From assembly GCF_000003815.2 (NCBI RefSeq), contig NC_049994.1, positions 7,258,995 to 7,314,301 of the forward strand: 55,307 nt of DNA. The letters run 5' to 3'. Under the pieces are notes generated by a model. The model ran no database searches. It saw nothing but the letters and a program-made list of their open reading frames with translations, and had not been told where the DNA came from. The stretch is from Branchiostoma floridae (taxonomy: Eukaryota > Chordata > Leptocardii > Amphioxiformes > Branchiostomatidae). Positions 33,401-43,129 of the stretch are shown piece by piece. The position numbers and the translations under genes were made by a program. Position 1 is the first letter of the stretch, and every line of letters begins with the position of its first letter.

Positions 33401-36400
33401 CCTACCCTGGGAAACCTGCTCGAGAAGCTTCGCAAATAAGAGTCGCAAATAAGAGTTACAGGTCCCCTGCCTAACGCGCGCCCTCCCGCCTCTATGCACC
33501 CGCCCCACTACCAGCTGGCCCCACTTACGCTGGTTCGAGGGTCGGCGGGTGTTAGGCGGCGGGTGTCCCGTGCGTGCGTGTTGTAGGGATCGGTAAACTT
33601 TGCGTGCCTCGTTAGGAGTCTGCGTTTTCCCAGAGTATTGCTTCCCTGATGGGTAGAACCTTTAACTTGAAGGTGAAAAGTGAACAAACAAGACTTCACA
33701 ATACAGTATTGTTGAAACCTGGAGCATATGTGATATGAGTGCTATTAGAGCCTTCTTTTGTGGTGAATCTGAAGTAAATAGAAAAGGCACATTAATTTTA
33801 CAGGGGGTACTGGCAATTAACGGTAAATTGAGGTACAAATTTTGACGCATTGCACCTCCTTTCTTCGGAGTCCTTAAACAAGCAAATCCCCATAGGCAAA
33901 AAACTGTGTTCTGAGACCTTGAGTTACAGAGACATCCCCCAAAGCTCCTTAGATTACTGATCTATTGATAACACATTTATTATAGTAGAAGTGGGTAAAT
34001 TCATCTTCCACTGCCCAAAAAAAAGAAGAAGTCAAACCCAGCAAACTAGTATAATGAACACTTAAGTAGCACAACATAGTTATAGAATGTAGTTCATTAG
34101 CAACTTTGTACTTTCCTTATCATACGTTTTGTTTATACCTGCAATTAGCCCTCGGGCATGAACTTGCAATAAAGTATATTTATTTCTCCACAGGCCCGTA
34201 ACTTCATGCGGGATCAGATGAGAGTGGGACACAAGGCTTTCTTCTACCACAGCAACTGCAAGGAGCCAGGGATAGCAGGCATAGTAGAGGTACATGTGCA
34301 GGGCTTTAGCCAGCTCGAATTTTTTTTCCGTCAGCCAATTCCAATCGTCGTGAAAATCGCGAAAATTGATTTTCCCTATGACACTACAAAGTAGTAAATG
34401 TTGCCATTGAGACCTTGAAAAACCGGTTTTAATGAGATTATCGAATGCGAAAGAGCGCCGACACACATTGTCAACAATCATAACAATAGCAAAACAAACA
34501 GTGTACAGTGTACAGTGTACAGTGTACAGCCGCCTGTAGCTTCCACCTAGGATTTTTGTCCGTCAAGGTTGACGGATTGCTTTTAAAATTTTTCCGTCAG
34601 ATGCAGTAAATTTCCGTCAATTGACGGAAAAATGGACGCTGGCTAGAGCCCTGTACATGTGTATCGTCTTTGTAACAACATGTGTCTAAAGTCAATTGCA
34701 AAAGAGCTGAAACACAAGAGGCAAGTAGAAACAGTCTCCCAGCTCCTGGGAATCAAAATCGGTTAACAGTTCACAAACCAATGTCGCCTACCGTTAGTCC
34801 AAAAGGTCCTGACTCTTTGGAATTGTTCAGTTGAACCCCACTGTTGCACTCCACCTTTTTTTCTTAAGATTCGTCCTCGAATCTCCGAGTTTGATATCCC
34901 TGTGCAGCATACCTTACCATAACACACACATAGTCAGCATGGGAAACAATGAAACAAGAGGCGAGTAGAATAGAATAGTAGAGTAGAATAGTCTCCTGGC
35001 GCCCAGGAATCAAACTTGATCATATCAGTTCACTGTTCACGAACCAATGCCGCTAACCACTAGGCCAAAAGGTCCAGATCCACTGGACTTGTCAGTTGGT
35101 ATAGTGCTTGAACCTCACTGTTACAGAACTTATAAGATAGCATTTTTATAGATTTCCTCTTAGTAGGAATGCTAAAGGTGACATTGTGTTCCACTTGTTG
35201 TGGTGTTTAGATGTTTTTACTAATATTATAATAGCCTGAACGGTCTAGGTTTGAATCCCAATAGTAACAAGGGCTAAGGGCACAACCCGCCGTATGTGCA
35301 AATATGTGCTGTCTACATGCCAAAACGTGGGCAATCTTTTATGATCCGTAAGTGGTAAGTACCGCATCTGTATGAACTTGCAGGGAATCCCACGGATTTT
35401 GGAGCACGCAGACAGGCCGTAGAACTTTACTTGCAGGCAAAACTTTGTTTTTCCGTGTTGATGTACTCCCTTGATTTTCATAAATACGTGGCGGACGTTG
35501 CCTAAGAAAAACGTACAGACAAATTGCACGTATGGCGGGTTGTGCCCTTAGCTTAAAGTGATGTAGACCAGGCTTTTAGTTAGGATTTTATGATAGGGAG
35601 TCCAAACTTATTGGTGAGTCGCGGTAAGTGACTATTGTAGGGGGGTCCGGGGGCATCCGAATTCCATGGTGCTGAGTTTTTGATGATTTTAACTTAAAAA
35701 AATTGCATTCTAAGGTATCCCAAGAGGCAAAAATACTGTTCCAGAGGTCACAGTAGAAGACTGTGACCACAGATGACCTGGTAGCATCCCTGGTCAATCA
35801 GAATTTCATGCTTGTCAGACAATTTTTTCCCCAGTATAGGGAGTCCAGGGGCATCAAATTTCTTGTTATTCTAAGAAAAGTGCATCCAGATGACTCATTG
35901 ACGCATGCCTGGCTAAAAGCCTGATGTAGACTAATTGATTCCCGGCAGCATGACAGCAATTTGTATCCACAGTGATACACCAGCAGGTGATTGGCACTAG
36001 TAATTGCTACTTCGCAACAGTAATTGCAATACATTTGTTGTTGAAGACATCAGCCAAGAGCAGGAAATGTATTTTTATCAGGCACTTCGAGCAGGATGTC
36101 AAAATTGACTTGTAGCATAATTATAGAGAATTACAAATGAGGTCTAGAGGGTCTTATTAGCTCGTGTGGATTTACTGTAACATACGTCCCGGTTTGAACT
36201 CCATTATCAAAAGGCCACATTTTCGACGAAAATATAGGATGTTTCCAAAGGGGAAAAAGAAATATGTCAAACATGCAATACCCTATGTGCATGATAAAAT
36301 CCTTGCGTGTATATAAGATATTTGTCTGAAAAGGGAAAAAGAAGAATAGATAGTTTTGATTGGCTAAAGTTGGAAGAATGCAGCCAGTAGGCCAGCAAAA

Positions 36401-39400
36401 ACAACAATTTTTTCTGAGAAAACTTAACCCTAGTTCACCTTTATCCGTGGGGTAACCTTTATTCGTTGTTTTCAAAGCAGGGTATTTAGTAGGGCTATAA
36501 TGCCGAAGAAATGTGAGTTTAAGCTGCTATATTTTGGAAATATTACAATTTGAAACAACCGTCCGTCGACTTGATATCCCTAAATACGCTGTTTTGAAAA
36601 ACAATGGATAAAGATTACCCCACGAATAAAGGTGAACCAGCGTTAGATATGGCTCAGGTATGATATAAAATGCAGTTAAACTGAAGCCCTTTCTTGTTTA
36701 TTTCAGATTGTGAAAGAGTCCTATCCAGATCACACCCAGTTTGACAGTAAGGACCCACACTATGACAGGTACTCTGTTCAAGTCCACCTATTGTAATTTA
36801 GTGAGATTGCAAACATGCAACGAAAGGCAAACCAAGGCAGCTTAGCTGATATAGGGTGCCAATGCAATAGTTACATATGTTTACACTTTTCATATAATTC
36901 ACTTAATTAACTCAAATAGTTAATGTAACGCTATTTAACCTTTATCTGTGGAGTAACCTATATCCGTTGTTTATAAAAGCAAGTTAATCTGGGACATCAG
37001 GTAAGCAGACCATGTTTTCAAACTGCTATATTTTGAAAATATTGCAACTTAAAGCATCGTCCGTCAACATGATATCCACAAACAACCTGCTTTTAAAACA
37101 ATTGATATTGGTTACTCCATGGATAAAGGAAAACTAGCATTATACTTCAACTACCTTTATCCGCGGGGTAACCTATATCCGTTGTTTGGCAAAACAGTGT
37201 ATTAAGGCACATCAATTCGACGGGTGGTAGTTTTTAACTGCAATGTAATGAAAATATTGAAATTTTAAACCAACGTCCATCAACGTGATATCCCCAAATA
37301 CCCTGTTTTTTAAAGCAACGGATATAGGTTAACCAACGGATAAAGGTGAACTAGCGTTAAATGCAATAAAAGGTTAACAGCATTTTGTAGTAGAATTTAG
37401 ACTATACAACAAAGACAGATATGAACTTTATAGTACCTATGTTCCACTTCATCATATGCTCAAGTATAGCCAAATGCATATTCCTAATGAATTTAGACAA
37501 ACCATTCACTGTAGAATCAGTTCCTACATTTTCAGTATCATAAAGAAGCAAGGAGGAGTCAAAATCACTTTAACACACCAGCAAAAACAATGTGTTTCTT
37601 CATATTGGGGTAAACATAGCAATAATGTGATAACATAGGGAAAAAATTCAATACTCATAGTCTGTATGGAAATATTTAGAGAATACAAATCTAATGGTCA
37701 CATTTGCGATTACAGCTCATCAAAGAAAGACAACCCAAAGTGGTTCATGGTAAGTATGTCCACAGTCTTATATGAAATTTGTGTACCTAATTGCATTGTA
37801 ACCATAAAGACATCTATCAAGTGCATCATTTTTCCAAAACTGCATGAAATCATATTGATTTTTATGACAACTCTGTCATGGCTCAAAACACCACCTGCAT
37901 ATGCAGGTTAGTGCAGGTGAAATTGGAGCTGTGCAAGTATTTCTGGTGTCTACCTGCACCTAACCTACACTGGTCCATGTACTGGGTTTTATTATAATAC
38001 ATAAATGTCCTGTGGTGTAGGTACATGTGGCTTGGTATTAGCTGCTTTGACTGTTACCACCCATTAAGTATAAAATAATGGTTACTGAACAATTCTAGTA
38101 TGATCCATACTTCCTAAATGCAGAGCGGTGCAGGTAAGATTTGTCTGGTGCAGGTAATTTTCAATGCCACCTGCACCAGTGTAGGTATGCAGAAAAAAGT
38201 ATTTTGAGCCCTGTCTGTGTTTTGCCACCAGGTTGATGTGAAGTTTGTGAGGATGTTGAAACGTTTCATCCCCCTGTCTGAACTGAAGGCCCTGCACCTT
38301 GAGCACAAGTCAACAGGGGGAGCTCTTCAGAACATGGCCCTGTTCACCAGAGCCAGACTGTCTGTTCAACCAGTCACCAAAGGTACCATTTGAAAGCTAT
38401 TTCTTCAGTCCTGTTTAGGACCATGAACAAGCTAATCTATAAAAAAAACGAACACCTTGTTTGTAGAGGTAACGCTAGTTCACCTTTATCCGTGGGTGAC
38501 CTTTATCCGTTGTCTTTAAAAACAGCACATTTAGAAGTATTAATTCTGCGGACTGTGGTTTCAAATTTGCAATATTTTTAAAATGTTCCGATTCAAAACC
38601 ACTGTCCGTCGACTTCATATCCAAAAATATGTTTTTTCTGATAAACAACGAATATAGGCTAACCTCGGATAAAGGTGAGCCAGCGTTACATTTCTTAACA
38701 AAGGGCCACATCAGTTGGTTCTTGGTCTTTAAAATCTGTATCAGATTCTGTATCTGTATCTATAACCGCCCTTTGTAATAACACCAGCTTCGCAGGCATG
38801 CAGCATGGCAGCAGCTGGCTATATTACACTGAACAACATGTCACACTTTTAAAACTATCCAGCAAAGATGCCTCTACCATGCTTGGTGAAAGCAAACTCT
38901 ACAATAGTTCGAAGAAAATACATGTTATGTTCTAATAGGTTGTAATACAGTCAAACCTGCCCAAGCGACCACCTCTTCTAGGCGACCTCCTGGCCATTAC
39001 GACCCTTTTTCTCGGTCCCAAAAATTATCCCCATTGACGTAAACATTAAGCGACCTATTCACAACCACCACCTTGCCAAAAACTGGGATCAAATCCCAGC
39101 CCATAACGACCACATCATTTTCGAATCTTGAGATGTCATCGATTTTCAATGATAACTAGCACTTAGCCAAATGATAACTAGAGTTTAGCCAAAATAAAGA
39201 TGGCAGCAGATGCACGTGCGTGTGATTGCTATTTTCCGTTAAACACAGCGGAAACCATTTAAACTTAGGATGCATCAGGCATGTTGTGAGTAGATACTCT
39301 TCTAACCGACAACCTGACCGAATCGACCGCTTTTGGCTGGTCCCCCTGGGTGGTCGTCTTTGGCAGGTTTGACTGTAGTTTTAAAAAAGCCACCACCCAA

Positions 39401-39481
39401 ACATCTAAGTAACTCCAGCATCTTTTTTTGCCCACAGAGGAGTTTGATTTCGTCGTAAGTCTGGAGGGTAAGAAGAAGTGA
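30400..39481 (+). CDS. THYN1: THYN1 / Thy28, EVE-domain nucleic-acid-binding protein, complete
   Basis: Eight exons (30400-30427, 31693-31814, 32488-32556, 34194-34289, 36707-36768, 37716-37749, 38232-38382, 39438-39481) join in consistent phases to encode 201 residues and a TGA. A basic N-terminus (PRKRRK, a likely nuclear signal) and a Ser/Thr-rich linker lead into the EVE domain from H32-W33-L34-M35-K36-S37-E38-P39. Diagnostic blocks are C65-W66-D67-G68-V69-R70-N71-Y72, F89-F90-Y91-H92-S93-N94-C95, GIAGIV, HYD, NPKW, and the C-terminal L-F-T-R-x-R-L-S-V-Q-P. The usual mammalian protein is slightly longer (about 225 residues) because of its N-terminus. EVE is a PUA-like fold that binds modified bases; mammalian Thy28 has been reported as a 5-hydroxymethylcytosine reader. 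The acidic tail of the mammalian protein is replaced by GKKK. Introns carry at least seven MITEs. Confidence 0.96.
31612..31652. repeat. 24-bp perfect palindrome between 10-bp direct repeats
   Basis: CAAGGACGTTATATAACGTCCTTG (31619-31642, given here in full only as a description of its two 12-bp arms CAAGGACGTTAT and ATAACGTCCTTG) is perfectly self-complementary. TAGATATCAA occurs at 31612-31621 and again at 31643-31652, enclosing 21 bp. It lies in THYN1 intron 1, 40 bp before exon 2. Confidence 0.85.
31693..31814 (+). CDS. THYN1: THYN1 exon 2 (start of EVE domain)
   Basis: 122 bp. The acceptor is CATCATAG|ATCAC and the donor AAG|GTAGGT (phase 0). It encodes the Ser/Thr-rich linker and HWLMKSEPESRIEKGIDVK. 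An alternative acceptor at TTGCAG (about 31666) would put an in-frame stop ahead of the conserved part and is rejected. Confidence 0.93.
31896..32066. repeat. (GT)n microsatellite in THYN1 intron 2
   Basis: Interrupted GT repeat of about 170 bp, beginning about 80 bp after the exon 2 donor. The cysteine/valine and histidine/threonine frames here are artefacts. Confidence 0.95.
32488..32556 (+). CDS. THYN1: THYN1 exon 3
   Basis: 69 bp, 23 codons (FGITELKAEP...CWDGVRNYQ). The acceptor is ACTACAG|TTTG and the donor CAG|GTACGT; both are phase 0. Too short to show as a long open frame. Confidence 0.95.
32823..33029. mobile_element. TA-flanked MITE, ends TACTGTAAATGCA, in THYN1 intron 3
   Basis: TACTGTAAATGCA at 32823 is mirrored by TGCATTTACAGTA ending at 33029, with TA outside. 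The interior carries repeated TTCGCGGTGG/TTCGTGGTGG motifs and their complements (GTGGCCACCGC). Confidence 0.82.
33440..33650. other. GC-rich patch in THYN1 intron 3
   Basis: The segment is markedly GC-rich compared with its surroundings (GTCGGCGGGTGTTAGGCGGC and similar). No exon, repeat partner or hairpin was recognised. Confidence 0.4.
34194..34289 (+). CDS. THYN1: THYN1 exon 4
   Basis: 96 bp, 32 codons (ARNFMRDQMR...KEPGIAGIVE). The acceptor is TCCACAG|GCCC and the donor GAG|GTACAT. Ten bases into the intron begins a hAT-like MITE (34299). Its target duplication TACATGTG lies at intron positions +2 to +9, so the donor sequence survives. Confidence 0.95.
34299..34653. mobile_element. hAT-like MITE in THYN1 intron 4, 8-bp target duplication
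   Basis: CAGGGCTTTAGCCAGC (34299) is mirrored by GCTGGCTAGAGCCCTG (to 34653). TACATGTG flanks it on both sides (34291-34298, 34654-34661). CAGGG termini with an 8-bp duplication are typical of hAT elements. The interior has several TTTTCCGTCA copies, a (CAGTGTA)4 microsatellite at 34500-34529 and no transposase. The insertion begins at intron position +10. Confidence 0.92.
35273..35552. mobile_element. Transposon-like element with ends CTAAGGGCACAACCCGCC
   Basis: GCTAAGGGCACAACCCGCCG at 35273 is mirrored by GGCGGGTTGTGCCCTTAGC at 35534-35552. Subterminal ACGTACAGAC/GTCTAC blocks follow. The superfamily was not assigned, and no target duplication is clear. It lies in THYN1 intron 4. Confidence 0.82.
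36425..36645. mobile_element. TA-flanked MITE of about 220 bp, copy C (THYN1 intron 4)
   Basis: TAACCCTAGTTCACCTTTAT opens it, and ATAAAGGTGAACCAGCGTTA closes it as the inverted partner. The interior has GTCCGTCGACTTGATATCCC, the family signature. Confidence 0.9.
36707..36768 (+). CDS. THYN1: THYN1 exon 5
   Basis: 62 bp (IVKESYPDHTQFDSKDPHYD plus AG). The acceptor is TTTCAG|ATTG and the donor ACAG|GTACTC, phase 2. MITE copy C ends 61 bp upstream. Confidence 0.95.
36926..37142. mobile_element. TA-flanked MITE of about 220 bp, copy D (THYN1 intron 5)
   Basis: Inverted ends TAACGCTATTTAACCTTTAT and GGATAAAGGAAAACTAGCATTA. Interior signature CGTCCGTCAACATGATATCC. Copy E begins within about 5 bp of its right end. 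Confidence 0.88.
37145..37359. mobile_element. TA-flanked MITE of about 220 bp, copy E (THYN1 intron 5)
   Basis: The left end is shortened (CAACTACCTTTATCCGCGGG) and the right end is good (ATAAAGGTGAACTAGCGTTA). Same orientation as copy D, so D and E form a head-to-tail pair. Confidence 0.85.
37716..37749 (+). CDS. THYN1: THYN1 exon 6
   Basis: 34 bp; the first base completes Ser126, then SSKKDNPKWFM. The acceptor is GATTACAG|CTC and the donor ATG|GTAAGT. Vertebrate THYN1 has SSKEDNPKW at this point. Confidence 0.95.
38232..38382 (+). CDS. THYN1: THYN1 exon 7
   Basis: 151 bp from VDVKFVRMLKRFIPL to RLSVQPVTK plus one base. The acceptor is CCACCAG|GTTG and the donor AAAG|GTACC. It contains most of the C-terminal EVE half. 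Confidence 0.95.
38470..38688. mobile_element. TA-flanked MITE of about 220 bp, copy F (THYN1 intron 7)
   Basis: TAACGCTAGTTCACCTTTAT at 38470 and ATAAAGGTGAGCCAGCGTTA at 38669-38688 are the inverted ends. Interior signature TGTCCGTCGACTTCATATCC. Confidence 0.9.
38745..38940 (-). pseudogene. LINE 3' end fragment (CR1/L2-like), THYN1 intron 7
   Basis: On the minus strand LSPSMVEASLLDSFKS is readable from 38912 towards 38865, followed by a GGCAGCAGCTGGCTATATTA segment and a CTGTATCTGTATC tail. This is the same 3'-end architecture as 28192-29230, with a single tail unit instead of an array. Confidence 0.7.
38946..39377. mobile_element. TA-flanked MITE, ends TACAGTCAAACCTGC (THYN1 intron 7)
   Basis: TACAGTCAAACCTGCCCAAG is mirrored by TTTGGCAGGTTTGACTGTA ending at 39377. 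GCGACCACC-type interior blocks and their complements are present. At 432 bp it is longer than the 22312 copy. It stops 60 bp before THYN1 exon 8. Confidence 0.88.
39438..39481 (+). CDS. THYN1: THYN1 exon 8 with stop
   Basis: 44 bp: EEFDFVVSLEGKKK and TGA at 39479-39481. The acceptor is TTGCCCACAG|AGG. The 3' UTR must run into the DNA element at 39554-40001 unless an unseen cleavage site lies before it. The first AATAAA is at 40221-40226. Confidence 0.93.
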
Positions 39482-39553
39482 GCCATCGGTACCACAAGGA
39501 CTACCTCTTCAACATCTTTGTCAGAACTTCTTTTGTTTTCATGGTGTATAACA

Positions 39554-40001
39554 AGGGGTGGTAACTAGTGCAGAAAATACAGGTACAGGCACATTTCAGG
39601 TCCAGAGGATCAGGTCTAGGTCCAAACCTGAACCTGCATGAACCTAATTGTTTATGAAAATTTGTGAATTGGTGTTACTCAGAAGAATTTTCTACAAACG
39701 TTAGAAATCTATTTGGTAGAGTATCCAACTCCCATTTGCATTTTAGAATCCTGTCTTCATGTAAATTCCAAGTTTAACTGTAGAAACTTGGTAGAAATGT
39801 CATTGCAAAATTTGCTCTTGTTATTATCTGACATCGGTAACGCCAAAATGTGAAACCCTTGCCAATATAATCTGGACATTTTCTATTCATTCCAAAATCC
39901 AATCAACCGATTTTTTCAGGTCTGTAATTTTTTTTTTTTTTTGGACCAGTCCAACAAGAAAAACGGTTTTGTACCTCTACATTGTAATGGTACCCACCCC
40001 T
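39554..40001. mobile_element. GGGGTGGGTACC-type DNA element, near-complete, in THYN1 3' flank
   Basis: AGGGGTGG at 39554 is mirrored by CCACCCCT ending at 40001. The interior shares GTCCAGAGGATCAGGTC with 1120-1375, and the right part shares TTTTCAGGTC...TTGTACC with 8079-8170 and 14935-15060. It is 448 bp with no transposase. Confidence 0.75.
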
Positions 40002-40220
40002 ATATACTTACATAGGGGTCGGTATCGAGATAGTTCTTTTTACACAACCTAACTACAGTTCGTTCTCTTTATGTTCTAGTTTCCTTTGCACTCAGTCTTT
40101 GTTAGTGTCATTTGTTTACAAATGACATTGTACTGTATGTAAGCAAAGAAACTTAAAAAGAATCCAGGAGTTTTAATATCAAAGAACTAAGATAAAAGTT
40201 CAAAATATTGTAAAAGGTTC

Positions 40221-40226
40221 AATAAA
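40221..40226 (+). terminator. Candidate THYN1 polyadenylation signal AATAAA
   Basis: First AATAAA after the THYN1 stop, 740 bp downstream and beyond the 39554-40001 element. A variant hexamer closer to the stop cannot be excluded. Confidence 0.35.
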
Positions 40227-40239
40227 AGGTTACATCTAC

Positions 40240-41380
40240 AGTAGTCATCTTTTATGTGATTATTTTTCTATTGGATCAGAATGGTGAAAGATGGCTCTGC
40301 CATGACTTGTGTTTTCAGCCAAGAGCACAGGTCACCCCCTATGAGGGCCTAAATGATGCCCCCCCCCCCCCCCCCCCAACAACACATTACACTAAATTTA
40401 GGAGAACCACCTACATGTACGCATGACAAGGTAGGCAACTATTGCAAAATGGTGTCCTCACAAAATCAATGGATCTACAGTAATACAATACTACTCTGAC
40501 AGCCTTTGTAATCACAGGTGCAGATGTGGTATTGACCAAAATTATAGGTGACTATGTAACTAATCTATCATTGTAGACAATTAGAATGTCAAAAACTTGC
40601 TCTTCAAAAAACGCTTGTCTGTGATTCAGTTGTCTCTTGGATATTGGAAATTCAGAAATGTTAAAGATGGATTTATGTTATATTGGCATGACTGTAGTTG
40701 CCAACTTGGTAAGTGATGCCAGTCTACCGCACTATTGTCAGATGGTGCTTGACTACAGAAATGAAAGACTTGTTGTGGTTGGCTGAGGTACCATGTTTTG
40801 TCACTTCAATTCTTGTTACAACATTTAGTTTGAAAATCTAGCCATCTTTTTTTTTGCCCTCTCAAATCAAATTTGGATTGTGCAAAGGATGTCATTCATA
40901 AGATTTACTTGTTGTGGCCTTATGAAGAAATAAAATCAAGCCAGTTATTCATCATCTATAATTATGAATGTTATAGATATTAAATTTATTTCAATAAATC
41001 AACGATAAAAAAAAAGCGCCATAAATCAACAATAAAGTGCCATAAGTCAATATCTGTAACTGTTAGAAATTATAACATCAGCATGGGCTAATCACGCACA
41101 GGTGCGAGCGATTTCAATAGTGACTGTCAATTTCAATTATCAGTTCAACTAATGATAGCATAGCAATTAGCGCTTTGACCAATCAATGAAAGTGTTACTG
41201 CTGCATGCATGTCCGTCTTTTTTTATGCTTCTGAATTGCATGTCTAGATGGGCGGGGCTAAAGGGTAAAGGATTGGCCTAAAGCACAAATGTAGAAGTCA
41301 TCACTCTTTATTTTTCAATGAACATTGAAGTCTATGTGAGTGTTTTTAACTCTATCACCTTTACCAAGAGGGTTATGTTT
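40240..41380. other. No gene seen; right part of the 3318 MITE family at 40570-40912
   Basis: 40740-40912 follows the 3650-3833 order (GTACCATGTTTTGTCACTTC, CTTGTTACAACATTTAG, AAAATCTAGCCATCT, GGATGTCATTCATAAGATTT). A C run of about 19 sits at about 40360-40378. Nothing else was recognised. Confidence 0.55.
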
Positions 41381-41540
41381 TCTGTGCCGTCTGTCTGTCT
41401 GTCTGTCAGCCTGTCTGTCTCTTTGAACAGCATAGCCCGAGAAGTTGTGAATGGATCTTTATGATATTTGAAATGAATCTGAAGCTATGCTATTAAATGA
41501 CTAGCCGCATAGAAATTCTTGAAAATGCAAGGGTAAAGGT
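41380..41540. repeat. Fragment of the 44.8 kb-type tandem repeat
   Basis: A (GTCT)n stretch is followed by ACAGCATAGCCCGAGAAGTT and GTGAATGGATCTTTATGATA, matching the unit start at 44790 and 45525. Confidence 0.6.
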
Positions 41541-41774
41541 GGGGTCACACATGCGTATATATTCAAGTCCGTTTGAGGTGCGTATGAAGCTCTTAGTCTC
41601 TACCAGGCTCCTCAGGTTATGGGAAAAACAGTAAAATTGGACAAATATAGATACATAACATGCCAGATGAGTTAGCTGACTGAGAAGTATGGTTAGCGAC
41701 CCAAATAACTCGTCTGACTTATTACCTATTTACGTTTGTCCAATTTCTATTATTTTTCCAACGACCTGTCAGGC

Positions 41775-41851
41775 CTGGTGGAGTAGCCTGGTATCCAGCC
41801 GTAATATAGCTTCCGAGCTATATTACGGCTGGATACCAGGCTACTGGTGGA
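41775..41851. mobile_element. 62-bp perfect foldback element with 7-8-bp target duplication
   Basis: 41783-41844 consists of two exactly complementary 29-nt arms (the left begins GTAGCCTGGTATCCAGCCGT, the right ends in GGATACCAGGCTAC) around the 4-nt loop TCCG. TGGTGGA lies immediately on both sides (41776-41782, 41845-41851), or CTGGTGGA if the arm is one base shorter. There is no room for any interior, so the element is nothing but terminal repeat. Confidence 0.92.
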
Positions 41852-41944
41852 GGCAAATACTCCCATGCGTGCCTCATACGGACTTAAATATATACGCAGG
41901 TGTGACCCCATGTATTACCGAAAAAATGTAATTGTGTAGTCAAC

Positions 41945-43125
41945 CCTGAATACGTGTGACAGGGGCTTGACGCACATCCGTGTGTGTACTGACCTGTACT
42001 ATATGAGGGCACCTAATCGCTCCACTCCGTGAAGTATTGAGTCCTCTCCCAGTACCTGATAAACTTGGAGTGGAAAAGCGCCCTCTATTGTCTTTGTCCA
42101 TAATTGCCCTCGAGAAGCCAACAATCCGCACAAAAACTCTTCAAACCAAAATCCTGCAAAGACCTAGTTTCAGAGGTTGCACGTTTTTCGTAAATGATAT
42201 TAATCTTTGAAATGACGGTGGAATAGCTTTGAATGCACATATAGAGGTCTTTTTACAAAATACTGTAAAAGTGGGAATTTTGCGTGGACTCATTTTTACG
42301 GCAATGAGATTTGATATTGAGTTGTTGGACAGGTGTTTTTTTTTTAATCTTTTATGTTAGGAGCTAAAACAATGGGATGAACATTCTATCAAATATACGA
42401 TATTTATGATACGTACACCACACAGCCATACTCCCAAAACTATACTTTTCTAGTCTTGAGTTAATGACGAAGAAGAAATCAGATCTTTCGTCACGCCCCC
42501 CTTTTCTAAATGCATCGGTGTTTTGACGTAAACACCGGTAGCGACCAACAATACCACCCCAGGGCCGCTCGCCTTTCATTCATCGGGATAGGCCCACCAC
42601 TGAAGAGTCGTACAGAGCGTGGTGGGGAATACAGGATGCACACTTCAGGAGTACTCTTCTGGGATACCACCGGGAGCTTGGCTGCTAGTCTACGGTGGTA
42701 AGAGTGTTGCCCTCCCGCCCAGTTCCTGTGCGTAAGCCGGTGAATTTTTACAGAGTTGGTCTTTAAGAGTCACATCCCTCCCGGGATTGTTATAACTCTA
42801 CAGTCATCCAGAATTAACATTGCTCAGCAGACTACTGGAGATTGGTGACTTCTGGAACATATTTCGGAGAATAACTCGGTATCTATCAATATAAAATATT
42901 GAATGAGAATTTTCCCTGGATATTTTTACGGAAATCTGTGTGGCGTATACGTAAAATAAGTCGTTGCAAGGCTTTGCGTTTCAAGTACATAAGCTTAAGC
43001 TATTTATCTCATTCTTTTAGCTCAAAATAGTATTTCTCATGAATAGCGTGATAATTACAAAACATGTGATAGCGATAAGAAAAAAACTTTGTCTTATTTT
43101 TTCGCCAAAGGATTTTCAGTCTTCT
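41945..43125. other. No gene recognised; GC-richer patch at 42500-42720
   Basis: Overlapping short open frames occur on both strands at 42364-42701 without protein features. CGGTGTTTTGACGTAAACACCG (42514 onward) forms a short hairpin with arms CGGTGTTT and AAACACCG. Confidence 0.45.
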
Positions 43126-43129
43126 TCTG

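Noticed and set aside
35245-35529. 94-codon minus frame
   Set aside because: It lies entirely within the non-autonomous element at 35273-35552.
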